Assembly: GCA_050943435.1 (NCBI GenBank)
Contig: JBMNPE010000057.1
Span: 1-9,710, forward strand
Origin: RGIG5675 sp050943435
Lineage (GTDB): Bacteria > Bacillota > Clostridia > Oscillospirales > Ruminococcaceae
Direction: 5' to 3'
Length of the DNA: 9,710 nt
The notes under the pieces are model-generated. The model made no database searches. It worked only from the letters and a program-made list of their open reading frames with translations, and was not told the DNA's origin. The first letter of the stretch is position 1; each line of letters starts with the position of its first letter. The position numbers and the translations under genes were made by a program. Shown piece after piece: positions 1-5,638 of this stretch.

Positions 1-1418
1 TTGGGGTACCTTATGGCCTTGGGGCCCTTCCTGTCTATAAGTCTTTCGAGCCAGTACTTTAGCTCGGAGAACGATGCCGGGGACACAGTGTATATCCTTC
101 CGAGTGAGCTCAGCATCGCAGGGTCCAGAAGTCCGTTGTGAGTTTCCCCGTCCTGGCCCACAAATCCGGCCCTGTCAACTGCGAGAAGCACGTCGGCGTC
201 GTTGAGCACGAGCTCCTGGAACATCTGGTCGTAGCACCTCTGCATGAAAGTGGAGTAGACGGCGAAAACGGGCTTTCTGCCCTCCTTCGCGAGTCCGGCG
301 CAGAATGCCGCTGCGTGCTCCTCCGTTATCCCGGTGTCATAGAACCTGTTCCTGTGTGCATGGGCGAAGAAATTGAGCCCCGTCCCGTATTTCATGGCGG
401 CAGTGACCGCGCAGATCCTGTCGTCCTCGTCTGCGAGCATCGACAGGGTTTTTCCAAATACAGTGGAATAGGTCTCCTTTTCTGCGTCGCCCGTGACGTC
501 AACCGCCGACACGGAGCCGTCTATACCGTGGTATGCCCCCGGGTTTTCCTCGGCGGGCCTGTATCCCTTGCCCTTTGAGGTTATTGCGTGCAGGAGAATG
601 GGGCCTTTTGTCTCCTTGAGGTTCGAGAGGATATAGCACATCTCGTGGATGTCGTTGCCGTCCACCGGTCCTATGTACCTGAATCCGAGCTCCTCGAAGA
701 GTGTCCCGTCATATATCGTCCTCCTTATGGAGGTCTTTGTGTCGACTAGCAGCTTTGAAATCGGCTTGCCGAATACCGGGACCTTCTCTAGTGCGTTTTT
801 GACGCCGCTCTTGAAGTTGGCGTATCCGGAGCCTGACCTCAGCATCAGCAGGTACCTGGCCATAGCCCCTACCGATTTCGATATCGACATGCTGTTGTCG
901 TTGAGAATCACAATCAGGTCGTCGAGGTCGGAGGACAGGTTGTTTATGGCCTCGTAGACCATCCCGTTGGTGAATGACCCGTCTCCTATCACGACGACGG
1001 TCTTCCCGGGCTTTCCGGTCTGCTGCCTTGCCCTCGCAACTCCGAGCCCCTCGGAGAGCGCAGGTCCGCTGTGACCCTCAACAAATGGATCGTGCTCGCT
1101 CTCGCACGGCTTGGGGAAGCCGGAGAGTCCCCCTTCCTTCCTGAGGGTCCTGAAATCCTTGTATCTTCCTGTCAGCAGCTTGTGGGTATAACTCTGGTGA
1201 CCGACGTCGAAAATTATAGTGTCGCGCGGCGAGTCAAAGACCCTGTCCGCGGCGACACATATCTCCACGCTTCCGAGATTGGAGGCCAGATGGCCTCCGT
1301 TTCTCGAGACCACCTCAATGAGCTCCTGGCGGATCTCCCGGCAGAGCTGCGGGAGCCTGGAGCTGTCAAGGGCCTTGAGTTTGGCTAAATCGAAGTTGTC
1401 ATCCAGAATTCTGCCCAT
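1..1418 (-). CDS. dxs: 1-deoxy-D-xylulose-5-phosphate synthase, 3' end beyond window
   Basis: This enzyme condenses pyruvate and glyceraldehyde 3-phosphate into 1-deoxy-D-xylulose 5-phosphate using thiamine diphosphate (TPP). It is the entry step of the MEP isoprenoid pathway and also feeds thiamine and pyridoxal synthesis. About 472 residues are visible of a usual length near 620, so the C-terminal transketolase-like domain is cut by the window edge. Seen: H43 in GGHLASNLG, DVGHQSYTHK (71-80), the TPP/Mg motif GDG (145-147) followed by ILNDN (171-175), YHGID (296-300), catalytic E366 in DTGITEEH, YSTFMQR (388-394) and DRAGFVGQDGETHNG (415-429). The ATG at 1418 lies 9 bases after the ispA stop; its ribosome binding site is weak. 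Two active-site loops are unusual: HSGPA (116-120), where the family has roughly HSSTS, and GDGSFTNGM instead of GDGALTGGM. The family call is firm and the exact reaction is very likely. Confidence 0.94.
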   Translation of the reverse strand, partial: MGRILDDNFDLAKLKALDSSRLPQLCREIRQELIEVVSRNGGHLASNLGSVEICVAADRVFDSPRDTIIFDVGHQSYTHKLLTGRYKDFRTLRKEGGLSGFPKPCESEHDPFVEGHSGPALSEGLGVARARQQTGKPGKTVVVIGDGSFTNGMVYEAINNLSSDLDDLIVILNDNSMSISKSVGAMARYLLMLRSGSGYANFKSGVKNALEKVPVFGKPISKLLVDTKTSIRRTIYDGTLFEELGFRYIGPVDGNDIHEMCYILSNLKETKGPILLHAITSKGKGYRPAEENPGAYHGIDGSVSAVDVTGDAEKETYSTVFGKTLSMLADEDDRICAVTAAMKYGTGLNFFAHAHRNRFYDTGITEEHAAAFCAGLAKEGRKPVFAVYSTFMQRCYDQMFQELVLNDADVLLAVDRAGFVGQDGETHNGLLDPAMLSSLGRIYTVSPASFSELKYWLERLIDRKGPKAIRYP

Positions 1419-1427
1419 TTTCCAGCT

Positions 1428-2315
1428 TCACATGCTCCTTCCGGCAAGATCCAGGGCCAGCTCGGAGAGGAATTCCCCTCTCATCCTGCCGAACTGCGCA
1501 TTAATGACGCTCACTGCCTCATCCGTGAGCTCGCGGCATATCTTCTGGGCCTTTTCCACCCCGAACAGAGACGCATATGTCGTCTTTCCGAGTGCCGCGT
1601 CCGCCCCGACGCTCTTGCCGAGTTTGTCGCTCGAAGATACAACGTCGAGGATGTCGTCCATAATCTGGAATGCCATTCCGACCCTCAGGGCGTATTCCGA
1701 GAGGGCCTTTTTGGCCTCTTTTCCGGCCTTTCCGGCGCATGCCCCCATCAGGCACGCAGCCTCTATCATCCTGCAGGTCTTGTTGGTGTCAATGAGGTCG
1801 AGCTCCTCCCTCGTTACGCTGTCGTTTCCCTCATTGAGGGTGTCGAGCTCCTGCCCGTAGACCATTCCGGCCGCCCCTGCGGCCTTGGCCAGTATGACAA
1901 CGCATTCCTTTACGACCTCCGGGTCTGGAATAGTCCCGAGCTCCTCGAAGGCAGCGGTCTGCAGAGCGTCGCCCGCGAGGAGCGCTGTGGCTTCCCCGTA
2001 TGCGACGTGGCACGACGGCTGGCCCCTTCTGAGGTCGTCGTTGTCCATGCACGGCAGGTCGTCGTGTATGAGAGAGTAGCAGTGCATGAGCTCTACCGCG
2101 GCAGCGCATGGAAGCGCATCGTCGTATGAGCTCCCGACCGCCTCGCAGGAGGCGAGCGCGAGCATCGCCCTGACCCTCTTGCCTCCACCGAACAGGCTGT
2201 ACTGCATGGCGTCGGAGACGCCGCTTTCAGCGGGATAGCCGTCAAATACGGTTCTCAGCTCGTTCTCCACGGCTACAATGTATTCGTCCGCTCTTGACTG
2301 ACAGGCATCATTCAT
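1428..2315 (-). CDS. ispA: Farnesyl/geranylgeranyl diphosphate synthase (IspA type)
   Basis: This cytosolic trans-prenyltransferase joins isopentenyl diphosphate to allylic diphosphates, giving farnesyl or a longer diphosphate for quinones, undecaprenyl carrier and other isoprenoids. The 295 residues match the family length. Seen: GGGKRVRAML (43-52) with the diphosphate-binding lysine K46; first aspartate-rich motif DDLPCMD (85-91) followed by NDDLRRGQ, with the two-residue spacer insertion of bacterial type II farnesyl synthases; YGQELD (153-158); second aspartate-rich motif in FQIMDDILD (216-224); and GADAALGKTTY (237-247). The ATG at 2315 overlaps the xseB stop by 8 bases (ATGAATGA), which suggests translational coupling. 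It is followed directly by dxs, so the first committed enzyme and a chain-elongating enzyme of one pathway are co-expressed. Chain length (C15 or C20) cannot be settled from sequence alone. Confidence 0.95.
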   Translation of the reverse strand: MNDACQSRADEYIVAVENELRTVFDGYPAESGVSDAMQYSLFGGGKRVRAMLALASCEAVGSSYDDALPCAAAVELMHCYSLIHDDLPCMDNDDLRRGQPSCHVAYGEATALLAGDALQTAAFEELGTIPDPEVVKECVVILAKAAGAAGMVYGQELDTLNEGNDSVTREELDLIDTNKTCRMIEAACLMGACAGKAGKEAKKALSEYALRVGMAFQIMDDILDVVSSSDKLGKSVGADAALGKTTYASLFGVEKAQKICRELTDEAVSVINAQFGRMRGEFLSELALDLAGRSM

Positions 2316-2511
2316 CTCTCGTCACGTGCTCCTCTCTGAATTTTTCTATGGAGGTCCTGGCCTCCTCTATTTTCTTCTGGCACGATTCGAGCAGGTCCAC
2401 GGCCTCCTTGTAGAGCGCCACGGACTTGTCGAGCTCGATGTTCTCATCGGAGAGCTCACTGTCGATCTCCTCGATTCTCGCCATGCATTCCTCAAATGAC
2501 TTTTCGCTCAT
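2308..2511 (-). CDS. xseB: Exodeoxyribonuclease VII small subunit
   Basis: This is the small subunit of exonuclease VII, which degrades single-stranded DNA from both ends to oligonucleotides and works in mismatch repair and in clearing ssDNA; several XseB copies bind one XseA. The 67-residue acidic, all-helical protein has the family signature: SFEECMARIEEIDSEL (5-20), then L27DKSVALYKEA (27-37), and the coiled-coil-like CQKKIEEARTSIEKF (44-58). The start at 2511 lies inside the end of xseA (20-base overlap). A GGAGG at 2524-2528 is 12 bases upstream, which is long, so translation is probably coupled to xseA. It overlaps ispA by 8 bases at its 3' end. Length and position next to xseA leave little doubt. 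Confidence 0.93.
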   Translation of the reverse strand: MSEKSFEECMARIEEIDSELSDENIELDKSVALYKEAVDLLESCQKKIEEARTSIEKFREEHVTRDE

Positions 2512-3697
2512 CCCTGCTCACAGCCTCCACGCCTACCGTGCCGTCCCTCATAAGGAGGTCAAGCCTGTCTCCTATCTCCACAGAACCGGCGCTCCTTATG
2601 CGCCTTCCGTCCTTCTCCGCTATAACGTATCCCCTCGAGAGGGCCGCCACGGGGCTTACCGCGTCGATTCCGGCAGCAGCCTCCCTCAGCGAGAACTGCG
2701 CCTTTGACAGCCTGGAATCGACCCGCAGGTCCGCGGAATTTCTGAACTCCCTTATCCTTGATGTCCTCTCCCTCATGAGGGCCGTCATCCTGGTGTCTAT
2801 ATCCGAAAAAGTGAGGACAGCCATCCTCTCCCTGTCGTTTACGGATTTCTGCAGTCCCGCTGTCATCCTCTCGACCCTCGAGGCCATATCCCTCATGAGC
2901 TTCTTTTCGTCCGGGACCGCCAGCTCGGCGGCTGCGGAAGGCGTAGGGGCCCTCATGTCCGCAATGTAGTCGATTATAGTGGTGTCCGTCTCGTGGCCCA
3001 CGGCCGATATGAAAGGCACCGGCAGCGCTGCGGCTGCCCTCGCGACCTTTTCCGAGTTGAATGCCGACAGGTCCTCGGAGCTTCCTCCGCCCCTTGCAAT
3101 TATCACGACGTCGAGATTTTTGTCCCTTGAAGCCCTCTCTATAGCATGCACGAGCTCGCCCTCTGCGAGCACCCCCTGCACAGAGGCCGGGAAGAGCTTT
3201 ATGTTTACGAACGGATACCGCCTTGAAACCACGTTGAGGATGTCCTGGAATGCCGCAGCGTCAGGGGAAGTCACGACGCCTATCGTCTTCGGGAACTGGG
3301 GCAGCGGCCTCTTCCTCTCGACTGCGAAGAGCCCCTCGTCCTTGAGCTTCTGGATGAGCTTTTCGAGCCTCGCAAGCTGGTCGCCCTCCCCTTCCTTTGC
3401 CATCGAATAGACATAGAGCTGGAAGGCTCCCCGCTTCTCGTAGAGGGTGGCGGAGCACCTGACTGTCACGCTGTCCCCGTCGGCAGGGTCGAACTTGAGG
3501 GTAGACGCGTATGAGTTGAACATCACCGCCCTCACGGACGCGTACCTGTCCGACAGCGTGAAATATATGTGTCCGGACCCGCGGGCCCTTGTGAAGTCGG
3601 AAATCTCGCCCGCGACGCAGAGATCCTGCACCACGGGATCCTTGTCGAGGACGCCCTTGACGTACCTGTTCAGAGAGGAAACGCTTACAGCCTTCAC
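2492..3697 (-). CDS. xseA: Exodeoxyribonuclease VII large subunit
   Basis: This is the catalytic subunit of exonuclease VII (metal-independent ssDNA exonuclease). It has 401 residues, shorter than the roughly 450 of E. coli and B. subtilis. Domains: N-terminal OB fold about 1-100 (VAGEISDFTRARGSGHIYFTL region, 28-48, binds ssDNA); catalytic core about 130-260 with VVTSPDAAAFQDIL (141-154), ARGGGSSEDLSAFN (201-214), GHETD (234-238) and RAPTPSAAAE (249-258); a long helical arm about 260-345; and a C-terminal SPVAALSRGY (348-357) segment. D152, R202, H235 and D238 line up with residues reported as essential in E. coli XseA (from memory). The start is GTG at 3697 with a GGGGTG 5 bases upstream; no better in-frame start is visible. 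The small subunit xseB follows with a 20-base overlap. The TSPDAAAF segment differs from the usual TSPTGAA. Confidence 0.94.
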   Translation of the reverse strand: MKAVSVSSLNRYVKGVLDKDPVVQDLCVAGEISDFTRARGSGHIYFTLSDRYASVRAVMFNSYASTLKFDPADGDSVTVRCSATLYEKRGAFQLYVYSMAKEGEGDQLARLEKLIQKLKDEGLFAVERKRPLPQFPKTIGVVTSPDAAAFQDILNVVSRRYPFVNIKLFPASVQGVLAEGELVHAIERASRDKNLDVVIIARGGGSSEDLSAFNSEKVARAAAALPVPFISAVGHETDTTIIDYIADMRAPTPSAAAELAVPDEKKLMRDMASRVERMTAGLQKSVNDRERMAVLTFSDIDTRMTALMRERTSRIREFRNSADLRVDSRLSKAQFSLREAAAGIDAVSPVAALSRGYVIAEKDGRRIRSAGSVEIGDRLDLLMRDGTVGVEAVSRDERKVI

Positions 3698-3721
3698 AGT
3701 CGCACCCCGGTTGCACTTGTC

Positions 3722-3740
3722 CCCGGCTTTTTGGGCCGGG
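3722..3740 (-). other. GC stem-loop in the nusB-xseA spacer
   Basis: The 50-base gap between the nusB stop and the xseA GTG contains an inverted repeat, CCCGGC / GCCGGG, closing a 7-base A-rich loop (CCAAAAA on the transcript). The 6-bp all-GC stem should be stable. No U-run follows on the transcript, so it does not look like an intrinsic terminator. It may be an RNA processing or stability element that sets the expression of xseA relative to nusB. This is inference; only the repeat itself is seen. Confidence 0.45.
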
Positions 3741-3747
3741 AGCCGGT

Positions 3748-4176
3748 TTATTCCTTTCCCTCGGACTCCACCGGGGCTTTCTCCCCGATTGATCCGCTTA
3801 TGTTCCTGAGCATCCCGTTTACGAACGAATAATCGCCTTCTCCGCCGTACTTCTTGGCGAGCTCAACCGCCTCGTTTATTACGACCCCTTTCGGGATGTC
3901 ATCAAAATAAAGAAGCTGGGCCGTGCTGATCCTCAGTATGGCCAGCGTAGTTTTCGGAAGCCTCTCGAGCTTCCAGTTCTTGAGGTTCGGGACAATCAGC
4001 GCGTCGATCTCGTCGAGGTTTCCGAGGGTCTTTTCAACGAGGCTCGTGCAGAATTCGCTGTGCTCCAGGTCCCCCTCGTCCTCCAGCTCGTACACCTCTT
4101 CCGGGGAGGAATCCCCGTTGAGTTCGTGGGAGAACACGATCTTGAAAGCTGACTCCCTGGCCTTCCTCCTGCTCAT
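3748..4176 (-). CDS. nusB: Transcription antitermination factor NusB
   Basis: NusB binds boxA RNA together with S10 (NusE) and keeps RNA polymerase from terminating early in rRNA operons. The 142-residue all-helical protein has the expected pattern: MSRRKARESAFKIVFSHEL (1-19) is the N-terminal arginine-rich RNA-binding helix, LPKTTLAILRISTAQLLY (73-90) the central helices, IPKGVVINEAVELAKKYG (94-111) the most conserved block, and FVNGMLRNI (118-126) the last helix. The ATG at 4176 overlaps the stop of the Asp23-family gene by 4 bases (ATGA), with AGGAG at 4182-4186 five bases upstream; this strong site supports the start. In Bacillus the next gene is folD; here it is xseA after a 50-base spacer. 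Confidence 0.95.
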   Translation of the reverse strand: MSRRKARESAFKIVFSHELNGDSSPEEVYELEDEGDLEHSEFCTSLVEKTLGNLDEIDALIVPNLKNWKLERLPKTTLAILRISTAQLLYFDDIPKGVVINEAVELAKKYGGEGDYSFVNGMLRNISGSIGEKAPVESEGKE

Positions 4177-4565
4177 GACCTCTCCTGGGGCTCCTCTTCC
4201 TCAATTCCGACGAAGTATATGTCGATGTTCCTGACGGTGAGCCCCGTCATCCCCTCTACCGCGTTCTTGAGGGAATGCTGGAGGTCCTTGTACACGTCGG
4301 GTATCTTGGCCCCGTGCCTGAGGATCACGCTGAGCTCTATGTCGAGGGTGTTCCCCTTGAGCTTGACCTTGAGCGGGTGCATGAGGCTGCGGGTGTCGTT
4401 CTTCGCGGTCTGTATCGAGTTCGACACTATGTCGGACACGTACGCGACTCCCTTGACTTCCCTCGCCGCGATCTGCGCTATGGACGCTATCACGTCCGTT
4501 GAGATCTTGAGGCTTCCGCTCGCCGGCGTATTTTCCTTTTGAGTTGTGCTGCGGTCAATGTTCAT
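4173..4565 (-). CDS. Asp23/Gls24 family protein, YqhY-like
   Basis: This is a 130-residue member of the Asp23/Gls24 (DUF322) family. A variable polar N-terminus (about 1-16) precedes the conserved domain: SGSLKISTDVIASIAQIAAR (16-35), VKGVAYVSD (37-45), a central KVKLKGNTLDIELSVILRHG stretch, and PDVYKDLQHSLKNAVEGMTG followed by VRNIDIYFVGI. No signal peptide or membrane segment is visible. Its place directly before nusB matches B. subtilis yqhY, which lies downstream of accB-accC and has been linked to control of acetyl-CoA carboxylase; accBC is absent here. The ATG at 4565 follows a GGGGAAG (4575-4581) by 9 bases. It is the first gene after the promoter at 4613-4621. The family call is firm; the molecular function is not well established for the family. 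Confidence 0.9.
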   Translation of the reverse strand: MNIDRSTTQKENTPASGSLKISTDVIASIAQIAAREVKGVAYVSDIVSNSIQTAKNDTRSLMHPLKVKLKGNTLDIELSVILRHGAKIPDVYKDLQHSLKNAVEGMTGLTVRNIDIYFVGIEEEEPQERS

Positions 4566-4612
4566 ATGACTGATCTTCCCCGATTTAAAATATGCATAAA
4601 AACTGAATATTT

Positions 4613-4621
4613 ATTATAGCA
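4613..4621 (-). promoter_or_regulatory. Extended -10 sigma-A promoter of the yqhY-dxs operon
   Basis: On the minus strand the gap between pfkA and the Asp23-family gene reads TGCTATAAT, a perfect extended -10 element (TGn plus consensus TATAAT), inside the most AT-rich non-coding stretch of the window. No good -35 box is seen 15-18 bases upstream (AATACG at 17), as is usual when an extended -10 is present. Transcription would start near 4606 and leave a leader of about 40 bases with the ribosome binding site at 4575-4581. It would drive the whole yqhY-nusB-xseA-xseB-ispA-dxs run. Confidence 0.75.
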
Positions 4622-4640
4622 TACAAAAATGGATGCGTAT

Positions 4641-5621
4641 TCAGATCGAGATCTTGAGCGCCATGTCGTAGGTCTCCCTGTCGAAGGTCTTCTTCATGGC
4701 GAGGGCCTCGTCGATGTCGACGTCAGTGATTTTGCCGTCCCTCTCGGCTACTATCCTTCCGGTTATGCCCTGGGAGAGTAGGTCGACCGCGTGCACGCCC
4801 ATCTTCGTGGCGGTTATCCTGTCCCTTACGGACGGAGACCCGCCCCTCTGCACGTACCCGAGGATCGTGGCCCTCGTCTCGATGTCCGGGAACCTCTCCT
4901 GGATGTACGCCGCTATGTCGAGGGCGTTTCCGCACCCTTCGGCGTTGAGGACTATGAAGTGCCTCTTGCCCGTGAGCTGAGTGCGGTGCATCCTGTCGAT
5001 GACGTCCTTCTGCAGGTCAAACGGTATCTCCGGCACGAGTATCGCCATTGCGCCGCAGGCGAGGCCGGTGTTGAGCGCTAGATACCCCGCCTTGTGGCCC
5101 ATGACCTGGACGACGCTGCAGCGGTCGTGGGACTGCGTGGTGTCGCGCAGCTTGTCTATTGCCTCCATAGCGGTGTTCATGGCCGTGTCGTACCCTATAG
5201 TGTAGTCCGTGCACGCTATGTCGTTGTCTATTGTGCCGGGTAGGCCAATTATCCCGATTCCGTACTTAGAGAGGTCCCTGGCCCCCCTGTATGTTCCGTC
5301 TCCGCCTATGCACACGAGCGCGTCGAGGTTGTACTTGCGGCAGACTTCCGCTCCCTTCTTGACGCCCTCCGGCTTCATGAACTCGGGGCATCTCGAGGTG
5401 TAGAGCATCGTGCCTCCCCTCTGGAGTATCGAAGACACCGACCTTATGTTCATTTCGTATATGTTCTCGTTCAGCAGGCCGGTATATCCGCGCTCGATTC
5501 CGAACACCCTCAGTCCGTTGAATATGGCGCTCCTGACGACTGCCCTTATGGCTGCGTTCATTCCCGGCGCGTCTCCGCCGCTTGTTAGGATGCCGATGGA
5601 CTTGATTTCCTTCTTTTCCAT
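4641..5621 (-). CDS. pfkA: ATP-dependent 6-phosphofructokinase (PfkA)
   Basis: PfkA phosphorylates fructose 6-phosphate to fructose 1,6-bisphosphate, the committed step of glycolysis, in the cytosol as a homotetramer. The protein has 326 residues from the ATG at 5621 (E. coli: 320). Seen: ATP site GILTSGGDAPGMNAAIR (10-26), R77 in TSRCPEF, IGGDGTYRG (105-113), catalytic loop LPGTIDND (127-134, base D132), R167 in HDR, NAEG (226-229), and ETRATILGYVQRGGSP (248-263). G109 and G129 stand where pyrophosphate-dependent enzymes carry D and K, so ATP is the likely donor. An in-frame start at 5687 would overlap dnaE by 49 bases; the 5621 start, 17 bases after the dnaE stop with AAGGTGAG 9 bases upstream, fits the family N-terminus better. 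Oddities: H249 of E. coli is Y256, R171 is H176, and the effector residues R54, E187 and K211 appear as I59, M192 and T217. Confidence 0.95.
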   Translation of the reverse strand: MEKKEIKSIGILTSGGDAPGMNAAIRAVVRSAIFNGLRVFGIERGYTGLLNENIYEMNIRSVSSILQRGGTMLYTSRCPEFMKPEGVKKGAEVCRKYNLDALVCIGGDGTYRGARDLSKYGIGIIGLPGTIDNDIACTDYTIGYDTAMNTAMEAIDKLRDTTQSHDRCSVVQVMGHKAGYLALNTGLACGAMAILVPEIPFDLQKDVIDRMHRTQLTGKRHFIVLNAEGCGNALDIAAYIQERFPDIETRATILGYVQRGGSPSVRDRITATKMGVHAVDLLSQGITGRIVAERDGKITDVDIDEALAMKKTFDRETYDMALKISI

Positions 5622-5630
5622 TTCCTGTCT

Positions 5631-5638
5631 CTCACCTT
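5631..5638 (-). promoter_or_regulatory. Ribosome binding site that fixes the pfkA start
   Basis: AAGGTGAG lies immediately after the dnaE stop (5639-5641) and 9 bases before the ATG at 5621. It favours this start over the in-frame ATG at 5687, which would add 22 basic residues not expected in the family and lies within dnaE. Confidence 0.65.

Noticed and set aside
138..578. 146-codon plus-strand open frame at the left edge
   Set aside because: Antisense to conserved Dxs motifs (catalytic E366 and the DRAG segment), with no family resemblance.
1219..1860. 213-codon plus-strand open frame across the dxs-ispA junction
   Set aside because: Ser/Leu/Arg-rich antisense reading of two well-supported genes.
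3722..3740. Intrinsic terminator between nusB and xseA
   Set aside because: The stem is GC-rich but no U-run follows on the transcript, and downstream genes continue the operon.
4621..4640. Intrinsic terminator after pfkA
   Set aside because: Only a 4-bp GCAT/ATGC pairing with mismatches is possible and no U-run follows, so it is too weak.
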